From NCBI GenBank assembly GCA_002347285.1, contig DDXW01000075.1, forward strand, positions 2,977 to 66,976: DNA of 64,000 nucleotides, given 5' to 3'. This document shows positions 15,485 to 23,101 of the stretch, one piece after another. Under the pieces are notes generated by a model that saw nothing but the letters and a program-made list of their open reading frames with translations, did no database searches and was not told the DNA's origin. A program made the position numbers and the translations under genes. How positions within the stretch are numbered: position 1 is the first letter of the stretch; every line of letters starts with the position of its first letter. This DNA comes from Rhodocyclaceae bacterium UBA2250 (lineage in GTDB: Bacteria > Pseudomonadota > Gammaproteobacteria > Burkholderiales > Rhodocyclaceae).

Positions 15485-15561
15485 TCGCTGACGGTCGTCA
15501 GCACCATGCCCTGGCAGCCCCGGTCCTCAAGGCTGCAACGCGGTTCGCCGCGTTGACCGAT
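15485..15561 (+). ncRNA. radC-type structured RNA leader, copy 1 of 5
   Basis: Three hairpins in a row: GCTGACGGTCGTCAGC, then GCAGCC / GGCTGC around a loop with CTCAA, then AACGCGG-TTCG-CCGCGTT. The linker ATGCCC between hairpins 1 and 2 is conserved in all five copies. It ends 134 bases before the start of the 83-residue gene at 15695. The five copies keep their base pairing while the bases change, which supports an RNA structure. The architecture and gene context agree with the radC RNA motif described from proteobacterial mobile elements; the name is from memory. Confidence 0.65.
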
Positions 15562-15632
15562 CCAGTCCGCTTCGCACCGACCACCGCGGACGCGCGTCGC
15601 CACGACGCGGGTGCTTTTCATGTTCAACCCTT

Positions 15633-15651
15633 CGGGAGGTATCCGCTCCCG
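15633..15651 (+). promoter_or_regulatory. Leader hairpin before the 83-residue gene
   Basis: CGGGAG / CTCCCG stem with a 7-base loop, 44 bases before the ATG at 15695. Similar short G+C-rich hairpins stand before most genes between here and 25569. Confidence 0.4.
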
Positions 15652-15694
15652 TCAGGGCGTGGTGCTCCCGGTCTTCAACCAACAGGAGAAAACC

Positions 15695-15946
15695 ATGTCC
15701 CTTGCGCTCGCATCGGCACCTTTGAGTGCTGAACAGGCCCGAGCCGAATCCATCGGCTACCAGGCCCTGGCCTGCGTCGGCAAGCGCCTGCCCCTGCAAG
15801 TGCTGTGCAGCGCAGCCGGCCACTACATCGGCACCGCCGATGCGGACGGCCCGGTCTCGCGGGAGTCGGTCAGCTACTTCCGCTCGCACCACGCCGCCGA
15901 GCACGCCCTGCAAACGGGCCGCTGGCAGCAGCGCCTCCACCCGTGA
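15695..15946 (+). CDS. Hypothetical ICE protein, 83 residues
   Basis: No family is recognised. The protein begins MSLALASAPLSAEQARAESIGYQALACVGKRLPLQVLC and contains the phrase GHYIGTADADGPVSRESVSYFRS, which looks like a small beta-sheet module. A His/Ala-rich helix (HHAAEHALQTGRW) ends it. The ATG follows AGGAGAAAACC with good spacing. The long leader contains a radC-type RNA, so its expression may be controlled after transcription begins. A second gene follows after 25 bases. Confidence 0.7.
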   Translation: MSLALASAPLSAEQARAESIGYQALACVGKRLPLQVLCSAAGHYIGTADADGPVSRESVSYFRSHHAAEHALQTGRWQQRLHP

Positions 15947-15971
15947 TGTCCAACCACCAGGAGCCCATGTC

Positions 15972-16364
15972 ATGAACCGTGCCCTGCCTCAAGAGGTACT
16001 TGATCAGATCGAGCTGGAACACCAGCACTTCGCCGCCGCGCCCCAAGCCTTCTTCGAGGCGTGGAAACGCGGCGTCGACATCGCCGGAGCCGAATGGTTC
16101 GGCGACGGCACCCGCGAAGGCCTGCAGCGTGCCACCACCAAGTGGGATCTGCGGCCGAAGCTGCTGATGCTCAACGATGCCCTCGGCGTCCTGAGCAGCG
16201 GCCAGCGGATGTTCCTGTCCGCGATGGTGAGCTTCTACAACGCCCGCGAGGGCGGTGCGATGCTCAAGCGTTGCGGCTTCGAGGGTCTGTCCGACCTGGG
16301 CGGCCTCGACCTGGAACGGCGCAAGGTCGTCGCCGACCTGACGCTGAACTACAACGGCTGGTGA
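15972..16364 (+). CDS. Hypothetical ICE protein, 130 residues
   Basis: No family is recognised with confidence. The sequence is helical and acidic to neutral: VLDQIELEHQHFAAAPQAFFEAWKRGVDIAGAEWFGDGTREGLQRATTKW, then LLMLNDALGVLSSGQRMFLSAMVSFYN and LSDLGGLDLERRKVVADLTLNYNGW. The middle helix with LSSGQRMFLSAMVSFYN is the most distinctive part. CAGGAG precedes the start by 8-9 bases. It is 25 bases downstream of the 83-residue gene and probably shares its transcript. Confidence 0.7.
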   Translation: MNRALPQEVLDQIELEHQHFAAAPQAFFEAWKRGVDIAGAEWFGDGTREGLQRATTKWDLRPKLLMLNDALGVLSSGQRMFLSAMVSFYNAREGGAMLKRCGFEGLSDLGGLDLERRKVVADLTLNYNGW

Positions 16365-16409
16365 GCCGCGCTGCGGCCTGCCGACGTTCTTCTTTTCTTC
16401 CCACCCCAC

Positions 16410-16455
16410 GAGGGACATGCGTCCCTGCATGGGGCCATGTCCCTCCTTTTCTTGA
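16410..16455 (+). terminator. Hairpin with T-rich tail in the leader of the 154-residue gene
   Basis: A 10-bp exact stem GAGGGACATG (16410-16419) / CATGTCCCTC (16436-16445), followed by CTTTTCTT. It can end the upstream transcript or attenuate the next gene, whose ribosome site AAAGGAG begins 11 bases later. The whole leader resembles the one before the helicase at 25569 (shared TTCTTCCCACCCC and a hairpin ending in CATG). Confidence 0.55.
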
Positions 16456-16467
16456 AAGGAGTGATTC

Positions 16468-16932
16468 ATGTCCCCTGACTTTTCCATCGGTCTGCTCGTG
16501 ACCGACGACGACATCGATGCGGTCATCCTTGAAGGCTGGCCGGCCGACGTGCGCAAGCCGCGCATCGTGGTGTTCGACTACGCCGGCAATGATGTGCCCG
16601 ACGAGTATGTGCTGCATGTCAGCAGCGGAACCCCGAATACCGGATTGACCGGGCGCGAGGTGTTCCCGGTCGAGTACGGACCCGACTGCCGCTACCCATC
16701 GCCCGCTGAAGTCCTTTCGGTGCTCGATGCACCTAAGCCGGCCGGAAAACCTTCCGCGCTGAGCATCGCCCGCAACGTGCACCAGAGCATCCTCAACCTG
16801 GATGCGCGGCTGGATCGCCTGGAGCAGGCGCCGACCGGCGACGACTACAACCGCCTGTACCAGCTTGCGAATGGCGGCCTGCTCGACCTGTTGAAGGCGC
16901 TGGGCGACCCGTCCTCTACCGCTGCCGACTGA
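16468..16932 (+). CDS. Hypothetical ICE protein, 154 residues
   Basis: Unrecognised. The first half (VTDDDIDAVILEGWPADVRKPRIVVFDYAGNDVPDEYVLHVSS) is beta-rich. The middle is extended with prolines (YPSPAEVLSVLDAPKPAGKPSA). The last third is helical with a heptad-like pattern (HQSILNLDARLDRLEQ). AAAGGAG precedes the ATG at 16468. It appears to be transcribed alone, with its own leader hairpin. Confidence 0.7.
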   Translation: MSPDFSIGLLVTDDDIDAVILEGWPADVRKPRIVVFDYAGNDVPDEYVLHVSSGTPNTGLTGREVFPVEYGPDCRYPSPAEVLSVLDAPKPAGKPSALSIARNVHQSILNLDARLDRLEQAPTGDDYNRLYQLANGGLLDLLKALGDPSSTAAD

Positions 16933-16969
16933 CCGGCTGCCACTTCATCCACCCGCTGGGGTTCAATCC

Positions 16970-17003
16970 CCAGCAGGGGATTGCCTCGGCCATCCCCTGC
17001 TGG
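16970..17003 (+). promoter_or_regulatory. 12-bp leader hairpin touching the ribosome site of the 238-residue gene
   Basis: CCAGCAGGGGAT (16970-16981) and ATCCCCTGCTGG (16992-17003) form an exact stem with a 10-base loop. The last bases of the stem overlap the ribosome site TGGAG for the ATG at 17013, so folding could limit translation. Confidence 0.55.
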
Positions 17004-17012
17004 AGAAATCCC

Positions 17013-17729
17013 ATGTCCTACTCGAACAACAATCCCTTTGTCCGCGGCTACGACGGCCTGTCCGTCCAGCGGCTGCTCGCCATCTCCTACGACGACGACT
17101 GCCCGCTGACCTACCTGCCGCTGCATCCTTCGCAGTCGAATCTGCCGGACAGCCAGGTCGAACGGCGGGCCTGCATCTTCTCGGACGACTTCGTGCTGAT
17201 CACCGAGGACCAGGTGGTCCCCAACGAGTTGCAGGCGCAATGCCGCAGCCACGGGCTCGCCCGCAACGTGGTCTATGCCGTGATGGCCGAGGAAGACGGC
17301 AAGCCACTGCACGTGGGCGACACTTACTCCGAAGAAGCGGCGCGGGAAGTCGTGCGGCGCCTGCGCTATGAAACCGGCTACTACAGCCGGTGCTGGGAAA
17401 TCAGCAGCGCGCACCTCGACGCCGACGCACACCGCTTCCTCGCCGAACTGGCGGACATCGCCACGCCGACGCTGTTCCTGTTCGTCGCCTTCCGCATCCC
17501 GTACGGCCCGGCCATCGGGTTGAAGCTGATCGCCACGCCCTGGACCGACGAGAACCTGCGCGCGGTCGAAGGCATCACGGCCAAGCGGCTGATGCAGGAG
17601 CATCGCAAGAAGGGCATGCCGGAATCCCTCATGCACGTGCTGCACCTGGCCGCGCTCGCCGACGTGCGCATGCTGGTCTTCGATGCCGATGCGCAGGTGC
17701 TGGACGGCCTGCCGATCTACGACGACTGA
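17013..17729 (+). CDS. Hypothetical ICE protein, 238 residues
   Basis: I recall proteins of this kind as conserved in PFGI-1 elements but cannot name a characterised family. It opens MSYSNNNPFVRGYDGLSVQRLLAISYDDD and has beta-strand blocks (RRACIFSDDFVLITEDQV). A central segment reads YETGYYSRCWEISSAHLDADAHRFLAEL. A hydrophobic stretch, TPTLFLFVAFRIPYGPAIGLKLIATPW (about 150-176), is too polar at its ends for a clear membrane helix. It has its own leader hairpin and a strong terminator after it. Confidence 0.7.
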   Translation: MSYSNNNPFVRGYDGLSVQRLLAISYDDDCPLTYLPLHPSQSNLPDSQVERRACIFSDDFVLITEDQVVPNELQAQCRSHGLARNVVYAVMAEEDGKPLHVGDTYSEEAAREVVRRLRYETGYYSRCWEISSAHLDADAHRFLAELADIATPTLFLFVAFRIPYGPAIGLKLIATPWTDENLRAVEGITAKRLMQEHRKKGMPESLMHVLHLAALADVRMLVFDADAQVLDGLPIYDD

Positions 17730-17739
17730 CACCACCTTT

Positions 17740-17770
17740 CGAGCCCCCACGCGGGGCTCGTGTTCTTTCT
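17740..17770 (+). terminator. Intrinsic terminator after the 238-residue gene
   Basis: Stem CGAGCCCC / GGGGCTCG (17740-17760, loop CACGC) followed by TGTTCTTTCT. Confidence 0.8.
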
Positions 17771-17846
17771 GGACGAAGCCGGTGGACGCGCAGTGCCGAT
17801 TCCCCCGCGTCGCTGGCCCACGCCTGACGCACGCTGCTCGCATGTT

Positions 17847-17918
17847 CGCTGGCGTTGCCGGCAAGCATGCCCAGGCAGTCGAGACCTTCGAGGCTGCGGC
17901 ACGGTTCGCCGTGCTGGT
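17847..17918 (+). ncRNA. radC-type structured RNA leader, copy 2 of 5
   Basis: Hairpin 1 CTGGC-GTT-GCCGG; conserved ATGCCCAGG; hairpin 2 GCAGTC / GGCTGC (with a U-G pair); hairpin 3 GCACGG-TTCG-CCGTGC. It precedes the gene at 18022 by about 100 bases. Confidence 0.65.
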
Positions 17919-17965
17919 TGCTATTCCTTCTCCGGGCGCATGTCGCGTCCATCCACCTCACACCC

Positions 17966-18000
17966 AAGGGACACACCTCCCTTGCGGGCGGAAGTCCCTT
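17966..18000 (+). promoter_or_regulatory. Leader hairpin before the 265-residue gene
   Basis: AAGGGAC (17966-17972) pairs with GTCCCTT (17994-18000); the loop contains a second small G+C stem. The ribosome site AAGGAG follows at 18010. Confidence 0.4.
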
Positions 18001-18021
18001 GGTTGCCACAAGGAGTCTTCC

Positions 18022-18819
18022 ATGGATACCCAAGCCATCCGCGCACAGATGCCGACGCTGGTTCGCGGCCACGTGCCTTCCAACGTCCGCAGCTTCAAGT
18101 TCAACATCTTCGACGGCCAGCCCAAGGTTTCGACGCTGGGCTTCCACGTTGATCCCAAGCCCTTCGAGGGCAAGGTCATCGCCACCACCGACGAGGCCAT
18201 CGTCGTCAAGACGGGGCGGGCCGAGTTCGCGGTGCTCGACAAGGCCCTCGTCACCGACGTGCCCGACGAAGGCGCCAAGGTGCAGGTCGAACCGTATGCG
18301 CGGCGCCGCTTCGACGGCTTGCGCGCGGATACGCCCGAGGAGAGCACTGAGTTCACCGCCGACGGCCAGCCGTACACGGTGAAGCGGCTCATCCTGGGTT
18401 CCGCGCCGGCCAAGCTGCCGATCCCCGAGCCGCAGTGCCCCGAGCTGCAGGAGCTGATCCACCAACTGGAGCAGTTGCCCGCGCCCGATGGATTCCGCCG
18501 CATCACGCACCTGCTGGTGGATGCCGGCGCGCGGGACTTCACGGTGGTCGATCCGAGCCCCAGCAACATCATCGCCACGCCGCCGGCCATCGGCTTCACC
18601 GTCGCTTCGGCGAAGTTCCAGGGGCGCGTCACCGTGCTCTACGAACGCGGCCTCGACACCTACGCGGTGGAGCTGCATCGCGAAGGCGAGCTGGTCGAGC
18701 GGGTCGATGAAGTGTTCTTCGACACCTTGGGCCAGGTGCTGGAGCGGCTGATCGACGACGGGAGCTGGCGCCTCATCCGCGTACAGCGCCTGTCCGGTCG
18801 CAAGCCCGTCCAGCACTGA
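18022..18819 (+). CDS. Hypothetical ICE protein, 265 residues
   Basis: No characterised family. The N-terminal half is a beta-rich domain (RSFKFNIFDGQPKVSTLGFHVDPKPFEGKVIATTDEAIVVKTGRAEFAVLDKALV) resembling a small OB-like or SH3-like barrel. The C-terminal half (about 165-255) repeats a strand-helix pattern (GFTVASAKFQGRVTVLYERGLDTYAVELHREGELVERVDEVFF). AAGGAG lies 7 bases before the ATG. Its leader carries both a radC-type RNA and a second hairpin, and it seems to be transcribed alone. Confidence 0.7.
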   Translation: MDTQAIRAQMPTLVRGHVPSNVRSFKFNIFDGQPKVSTLGFHVDPKPFEGKVIATTDEAIVVKTGRAEFAVLDKALVTDVPDEGAKVQVEPYARRRFDGLRADTPEESTEFTADGQPYTVKRLILGSAPAKLPIPEPQCPELQELIHQLEQLPAPDGFRRITHLLVDAGARDFTVVDPSPSNIIATPPAIGFTVASAKFQGRVTVLYERGLDTYAVELHREGELVERVDEVFFDTLGQVLERLIDDGSWRLIRVQRLSGRKPVQH

Positions 18820-18841
18820 TCCCCTCACGTCCCCAAGCGGC

Positions 18842-18862
18842 TTCCCGTCCTCGCGGCGGGAA
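18842..18862 (+). promoter_or_regulatory. Leader hairpin before the DUF3085-type gene
   Basis: TTCCCG / CGGGAA stem followed by ACCTTCTTCCTT; it may end the upstream transcript or form part of the next leader. Confidence 0.35.
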
Positions 18863-18894
18863 ACCTTCTTCCTTCACCGTTGGAGACCACTTCC

Positions 18895-19260
18895 ATGACT
18901 GTTCGATTCAAAGGCACCGAGCTTCGGCCCGTGCTTGCCGAGGCGGCGGCCAACCAGTGCCGCGTCATCCTGGTCAAGGACCAGGGCGTGTATTTCATGG
19001 CCGAGCACGGCGAGAGCCGGCCCGATGGGCGGCGCAAGACCATCGCCTACGCCGTGGGCTGCAACCCCGATGTCGATGCGTTCGACGACTGGTGGGAACT
19101 GGCGCGCGCCGAATTCGGCGGCGACGACTTCGGCGAGTTCTTCGCCCTGCAGGAACGGGTCCTCACCCGTATCCTGCACAGCGAGGACGACCTCGAAGTG
19201 TCGGCCACGGTCACGCACCTGTCGATGCAGGCGGTATCCGCTGCACCGGCCGGCCACTGA
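18895..19260 (+). CDS. DUF3085-type ICE protein, 121 residues
   Basis: The sequence MTVRFKGTELRPVLAEAAANQCRVILVKDQGVYFMAEHGE...KTIAYAVGCNPDVDAFDDWWELARAEFGGDDFGEFF matches what I remember of DUF3085, a small domain common on these elements and on plasmids. Its function is unknown. The block GCNPDVDAFDDWWELAR, about residues 58-74, is its most characteristic part. TGGAGA precedes the chosen ATG at 18895; an in-frame ATG at 18880 overlaps that site. A good terminator follows at 19275. Confidence 0.75.
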   Translation: MTVRFKGTELRPVLAEAAANQCRVILVKDQGVYFMAEHGESRPDGRRKTIAYAVGCNPDVDAFDDWWELARAEFGGDDFGEFFALQERVLTRILHSEDDLEVSATVTHLSMQAVSAAPAGH

Positions 19261-19274
19261 CCGTACTGCTTCCC

Positions 19275-19301
19275 AGCCCCCTTCACGGGGGCTTCTCTTT
19301 A
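19275..19301 (+). terminator. Intrinsic terminator after the DUF3085-type gene
   Basis: AGCCCCC / GGGGGCT stem (loop TTCAC) followed by TCTCTTTAT. Confidence 0.8.
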
Positions 19302-19403
19302 TCTCGTGCCGCGGCCCATGGCCGCATCGCACGCGCTCGTCTCCAGTCCGGCTCGGGCCGCTCACGCCGGCATCTGCCGGTGCCACCGCCTGGTGACGCC
19401 TGC

Positions 19404-19748
19404 ATGCGAGACCCGTTCAAGATCGAGCAACCGACCTGCATCAGCTTCAGCGGCGGCCGCACCAGCGCGTACATGCTCTGGCGCGTGCTGCAAGCCAACG
19501 GCGGCCTGCCCGCAGATGCCGTCGTCTGCTTCGCCAACACCGGAAAAGAAGTGGAAGCCACCTTGCGCTTCGTGCGCGACTGCGCCGAGCACTGGCAAGT
19601 GCCGATCCACTGGCTGGAGTACCGGCCCATCGAACCGGGCTTCGTGGTGGTGGACTTCGATACCGCCAGCCGCGCGGGCGAGCCCTTCGAGATGCTGGTC
19701 CGCAAGCGGCAGTACCTGCCCAACCCGGTGGCGAGAGGGTGCCACTAA
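19404..19748 (+). pseudogene. PAPS-reductase/PP-loop family protein, truncated after the N-terminal half
   Basis: The 114 residues begin with a PP-loop ATPase signature, ISFSGGRTSAYMLWRVL (about 13-29), then DAVVCFANTGKEVEATLRFVRDCAEHW and VDFDTASRAGEPFEMLVRKRQYLPNPVARGC. These are the hallmarks of phosphoadenosine-phosphosulfate-reductase-like proteins of phages and ICEs. Full members are about twice this long and continue past LPNPV with a conserved Cys-containing segment; here the frame ends three residues later. A radC-type RNA unit begins about 70 bases downstream, so the lost half may have been replaced by that leader. No good ribosome site precedes the ATG at 19404. Probably non-functional. 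Confidence 0.7.
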
Positions 19749-19818
19749 TGCGGACAGCCGCCGGTGCCGATTGCCGCTCGCGCGGGCGCGCGCCTGGCGC
19801 CACGCTGCCGCCATGTTC

Positions 19819-19893
19819 CGCTGACGCCCGTCAGCAGCATGCCCAGGCAGTCTCGATCTTCAAGACTGCGACGCGGTTCCGACCGCGTTGATC
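19819..19893 (+). ncRNA. radC-type structured RNA leader, copy 3 of 5
   Basis: Hairpin 1 GCTGACG-CC-CGTCAGC; conserved ATGCCCAGG; hairpin 2 GCAGTC / GACTGC (exact, with CTTCAA in the loop); hairpin 3 ACGCGGT-TCCG-ACCGCGT. The gene it leads, STY4534-type, starts at 20047. Confidence 0.68.
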
Positions 19894-20046
19894 AACCAGT
19901 TCGCTCCGGCATCCCAGCGCGAACAGCCATCGGTTCTCCCGATGGTGATGCCACCCAAGCTGTTCCTTCAACCCACGCGGGGGTTCCACACCTTCCCCGC
20001 CTTGGGTCGGGTGTGTCTCCGCCTCATTGTTCTCAGGAGATTCACC

Positions 20047-20610
20047 ATGACCACTTCCACCGACAAGTCCTACTTCGACCTGCACATCACCGGACTCGGG
20101 TATCTCAATCGCATCCGCGAAGTGAAGCCCAAGAAAGGCGATGCGTTCCTGGCCTGCGACATCGCGGCGCTCAACGGCCCCAGCGATGACGTGGCCTACG
20201 TGCGTTTCGACACGCGCGTCTCGGGCTCCGAAGCGCAGCACCTCGTGCGCCGCTGCATCCAAGCGGTCGATGCCGAGAAGAAAGTGATGATCGGCTTCCG
20301 TCTGGGCGACCTGTGGGCCGACACCTTCACCTACTCCAAGGGCAAGCGTGCCGGCGAGCAGGGGGTGAGCTTCAAGGCCCGCCTGCTGTTCGTCGGTTGG
20401 ATCAAGGTCGACGGCAAGCTCGTCTACAAGGCCGAGCCCAAGCCGACCGATGCCGACCAGCGCGACGAACGCGACGTGCGTAACACGGATGTCCCCGCGA
20501 CGTTCGCTGAGCCGCAAGCCGCTGCGTTCGAGCCCGCCAGGCCCGCCGCCGAAGCTGCCGACGAAGCCACTGCCGATGCGCCTGCATTGGAAGTTGCCGA
20601 GTCGTTCTGA
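20047..20610 (+). CDS. STY4534-family ICE replication protein (DUF3577)
   Basis: A 187-residue protein of the STY4534/DUF3577 family, found next to replication genes of pathogenicity islands and ICEs. The conserved domain covers about residues 7-140: YFDLHITGLGYLNRIREVKPKKGDAFLACDIAALNGPSDDVAYVRFDTRVSG, then AQHLVRRCIQAVDAEKKVMIGFRLGDLWAD. It is an OB-fold-like, probably nucleic-acid-binding domain. The last 45 residues are Ala/Glu/Pro-rich and likely disordered. CAGGAG lies 9 bases before the ATG. It has its own radC-type leader and terminator. Confidence 0.85.
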   Translation: MTTSTDKSYFDLHITGLGYLNRIREVKPKKGDAFLACDIAALNGPSDDVAYVRFDTRVSGSEAQHLVRRCIQAVDAEKKVMIGFRLGDLWADTFTYSKGKRAGEQGVSFKARLLFVGWIKVDGKLVYKAEPKPTDADQRDERDVRNTDVPATFAEPQAAAFEPARPAAEAADEATADAPALEVAESF

Positions 20611-20615
20611 TCCGC

Positions 20616-20658
20616 AAGGCCCCGACTCTGAATTGAGTCCGGGGCCTTGTCTTCTCCC
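20616..20658 (+). terminator. Intrinsic terminator after the STY4534-type gene
   Basis: AAGGCCCC plus GACTC pair with GAGTC plus GGGGCCTT (one bulged C), followed by TGTCTTCT. Confidence 0.8.
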
Positions 20659-20730
20659 ACTCGCGTGCGCATGCGACCGTCGCCATGACGGCCGTGTGCG
20701 TGATCGCAGCTTCGTCCGCAGGAGTTCTTC

Positions 20731-21360
20731 ATGATCACCATTCCCGGCCAATTGGCCATCAAGACCATCCACGGCCGTAACGGCGACTTCAACGTCGGGC
20801 GCCTTGCGACCTCCATCGGCGAGTTCGTCGTGAAGAACGCCGAACTCGACCAGTACGCCGAAGGCAAGTACGAGGGCGATTTCGCCATCGCGGAGATTCG
20901 CCCGTCCACGTACACCGCCAACGGCCGCATGGTCATTGAGATCCGCGCCCTCCTGGGTGGGATGACTTTGTCCAACATCGACGCCCTGAGCCGTGACGAC
21001 GCCCGCCGGCTGAGTCCGCAGGAAGTCGATCCGATCGACGAGGAAGCGCAGACCGCCACGCCGACGCCGACGACCGCCCCCAAGGCGGCCGGCCGGAAGA
21101 AGGCGCGCAGCTCGCGCGACCCGCTGGTCGATACCACGCCGTTCGGCAGCGAGCCGGCTGCTGCGTCTGCCGAGGCTACGGCCCATGCGGACGACGACGG
21201 CGACGCGGCGCTGTTCGGCACACTCTGGCCGCTGGGCGATGTCGTCAAGCTCGATGCCACCGTGGATCGGCGCGTGCTGCGTCAGCAGCGCGACCGCCTC
21301 GGCGACCTGGGCTACGAGTTCGCTCCGCTGTCCCAGGACTGGCACCTCACCAGGGTCTGA
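20731..21360 (+). CDS. DUF3275 family ICE protein
   Basis: A 209-residue protein matching DUF3275. The conserved domain is at residues 1-80 (MITIPGQLAIKTIHGRNGDFNVGRLATSIGEFVVKNAELDQYAEGKYEGDFAIAEIRPSTYTANGRMVIEIRA), a compact beta-rich fold. A Thr/Pro/Ala linker follows. A C-terminal piece (about 155-209), ALFGTLWPLGDVVKLDATVDRRVLRQQRDRLGDLGYEFAPLSQDWHL, is also conserved in the family. Function unknown. AGGAGTTCTTC precedes the ATG. It is monocistronic by appearance. Confidence 0.85.
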   Translation: MITIPGQLAIKTIHGRNGDFNVGRLATSIGEFVVKNAELDQYAEGKYEGDFAIAEIRPSTYTANGRMVIEIRALLGGMTLSNIDALSRDDARRLSPQEVDPIDEEAQTATPTPTTAPKAAGRKKARSSRDPLVDTTPFGSEPAAASAEATAHADDDGDAALFGTLWPLGDVVKLDATVDRRVLRQQRDRLGDLGYEFAPLSQDWHLTRV

Positions 21361-21402
21361 TCCCATCGCCATTTCACGCCGCATGCCTGCGGCTTTCCAC
21401 CA

Positions 21403-21428
21403 CCCGCCGGGGCTCCTTCCCCGGCGGG
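21403..21428 (+). promoter_or_regulatory. Strong leader hairpin before the 130-residue gene
   Basis: CCCGCCGGGG / CCCCGGCGGG, an exact 10-bp stem with a 6-base loop, 34 bases before the ATG at 21462. No T run follows, so it acts on the next gene rather than as a simple terminator, or needs Rho. Confidence 0.5.
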
Positions 21429-21461
21429 AGGACTCCGGCCCTTTCTCACAGGAGTCATTCC

Positions 21462-21854
21462 ATGGGCTGGACATTCGTTCGATTGACGCGCGATCAGTTG
21501 ATCCGCGAGCTGACCGCAACCGAGGAAACCGAGCGGTCGCGCAGTGAGGTCATCGACCACACGCTGGTCGGCAACGTGCTGTGGACGGTGGCGCGCGTCA
21601 CCGCCAAGCAGGCCGGCGTCCTGGGTCTCGCACCCGGCGAGTCGGCCACCTTGATCGGCTGCCATCTGCTGGAAAGCGAGGGCCGCGAATGGGGCTACAA
21701 GTTCCTGGTCGAGGCCGAGCACCCGTACTGCTACTCGTGCCCGCTGCGCTATCTCGACATGGCGCCGCAGCGCTGCGCCACCTGGCGCGCAAGGGTGCAT
21801 GCCTTCCACCAGCAGCCGACGCGCAAAGCGGCCGGCGATGCAGCCACCGACTGA
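21462..21854 (+). CDS. Hypothetical ICE protein, 130 residues (MGWTF-type)
   Basis: It begins MGWTFVRLTRDQLIRELTATEETERSRSEVIDHTLVGNVLWTVARV, which I have seen at the start of several small ICE and plasmid proteins without assigned function. Two cysteines in HPYCYSCPLRYLDMAPQRCATWRARV (about 87-112) could bind metal together with His or Cys nearby. The C-terminus is basic. CAGGAG precedes the start. The next gene begins 7 bases after its stop, so the two form a small operon. Confidence 0.7.
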   Translation: MGWTFVRLTRDQLIRELTATEETERSRSEVIDHTLVGNVLWTVARVTAKQAGVLGLAPGESATLIGCHLLESEGREWGYKFLVEAEHPYCYSCPLRYLDMAPQRCATWRARVHAFHQQPTRKAAGDAATD

Positions 21855-21861
21855 GGCGAAC

Positions 21862-22131
21862 ATGGACACCCTCATGTCGTCCTTGCCGCCCGAGCTGCTT
21901 CGCTTCGTCGAAGACCAGTTGGCCAACAACGAGGTTTCCGACGACGACGAACTGCGCGAGCACTTCATCGCCAACGGCCTGAGCGAAGAACAGGCGTGGC
22001 AGGCACTGACCTACCGCGCGCTGTACCTGCGACACGTCTTTCTCGACGGCTTCACGCCGATCCTCAAAGGCCAGGAAGCGCTTTGCTTCAACCCGCACAG
22101 CCGCGGCTGGGAGCCGGTTCCGAACCCATAG
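21862..22131 (+). CDS. Hypothetical ICE protein, 89 residues
   Basis: Unrecognised, acidic and helical: LPPELLRFVEDQLANNEVSDDDELREHFIANGLSEEQAWQALTYRALYLRHVFLDGF. The pattern of a short helix, an acidic turn and EEQAWQALTYR resembles a UBA-like or small three-helix bundle. It follows the MGWTF-type gene by 7 bases with GAGG upstream of ATG 21862; longer in-frame starts overlap that gene. A terminator follows. Confidence 0.7.
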   Translation: MDTLMSSLPPELLRFVEDQLANNEVSDDDELREHFIANGLSEEQAWQALTYRALYLRHVFLDGFTPILKGQEALCFNPHSRGWEPVPNP

Positions 22132-22172
22132 GCCGGCCTTCACGCGGCGCACTTCTTCATCCCTTTCATCAG

Positions 22173-22198
22173 GCCCTGTTCAGCAGGGCTTTTCTTCG
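22173..22198 (+). terminator. Intrinsic terminator
   Basis: GCCCTG / CAGGGC stem (loop TTCAG) followed by TTTTCTTC, after the 89-residue gene. Confidence 0.8.
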
Positions 22199-22268
22199 TC
22201 CTACGCAATCGCACGCATCCGGCCTCGGCCGCTGGATGCCGATTGCTCCATTCCGCAAGGAGATCATC

Positions 22269-23096
22269 ATGCAACTCGCATCTCGCTTCGCCCCTCGTTC
22301 CCCGGTGCTGCGCGCCGACCATCCGTTGTCGGACGATCAGATTCGCACCGTGGCCCCATCCATCTTCGCGGACACCCCGCACGAAAGCCGCTCCGAACGG
22401 TACAGTTACATCCCCACGGCGGCTGTGCTGACCGAACTGCGCAGAGAAGGTTTCCAGCCGTTCATGGTGTGCCAGACCCGCGTGCGACACGAGGATCGCC
22501 GCGACTACACCAAGCACATGCTGCGCCTTCGCCACGCCAGCCAGATCAACGGCGCCGAGGCGAACGAGATCATCCTGCTCAACTCGCACGACGGCACCAG
22601 CAGCTACCAGATGCTCGCGGGCATGTTCAGATTCGTCTGCCACAACGGCCTGGTGTGCGGCGACACCTTCGCCGACGTGCGCGTGCCCCACAAGGGCAAC
22701 GTCACCGATCACGTGATCGAAGGCGCCTACGAGGTGCTGCACGGCTTCGAGCGCGTGCAGGACTCGCGCGACGCCATGCGCGTCATCACCCTCGACGACG
22801 GCGAGGCCGAAGTCTTCGCCAGGTCGGCGCTGACCTTGAAGTACGACGAGTCGGGCAAGGCCTTGCCCATCACGGAGACGCAGATCCTGCGGCCTCGTCG
22901 TTTCGACGACAACCGTGCCGATCTTTGGTCGGTCTTCAACCGGGTTCAGGAGAACCTGGTCAAGGGCGGCCTGACTGGCCGTGCCGCCAACGGGCGCCAG
23001 CAGCGCACGCGACCCGTTCAGGGCATCGACCAGAACGTCCGGCTCAACCGGGCGCTTTGGCTGCTCGCGGATGGCCTGCGTCAGCTCAAAGCCTGA
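22269..23096 (+). CDS. DUF932 family protein (YfjQ/phage-plasmid type)
   Basis: A 275-residue protein matching DUF932, widespread on ICEs, plasmids and phages and of unknown function. Conserved blocks are YIPTAAVLTELRREGFQPFMVCQTRVR (about 48-74), MLRLRH, NEIILLNSHDGTSSYQMLAGMFRFVCHNGLVCGDTFADVRVPHKGN (about 98-144) and the C-terminal VFNRVQENLVKGGLTGRAANGRQQRTRPVQGIDQNVRLNRALWLLA. AAGGAG precedes the ATG at 22269 by 6 bases. Two terminator-like hairpins follow. Related genes on other elements sit with anti-restriction or establishment genes, which is only suggestive here. Confidence 0.88.
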   Translation: MQLASRFAPRSPVLRADHPLSDDQIRTVAPSIFADTPHESRSERYSYIPTAAVLTELRREGFQPFMVCQTRVRHEDRRDYTKHMLRLRHASQINGAEANEIILLNSHDGTSSYQMLAGMFRFVCHNGLVCGDTFADVRVPHKGNVTDHVIEGAYEVLHGFERVQDSRDAMRVITLDDGEAEVFARSALTLKYDESGKALPITETQILRPRRFDDNRADLWSVFNRVQENLVKGGLTGRAANGRQQRTRPVQGIDQNVRLNRALWLLADGLRQLKA

Positions 23097-23101
23097 CCCA
23101 C

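Noticed and set aside
19831..21519. 562-codon open frame on the minus strand
   Set aside because: Covers the STY4534 and DUF3275 genes antisense and several terminators; no ribosome site or family resemblance.
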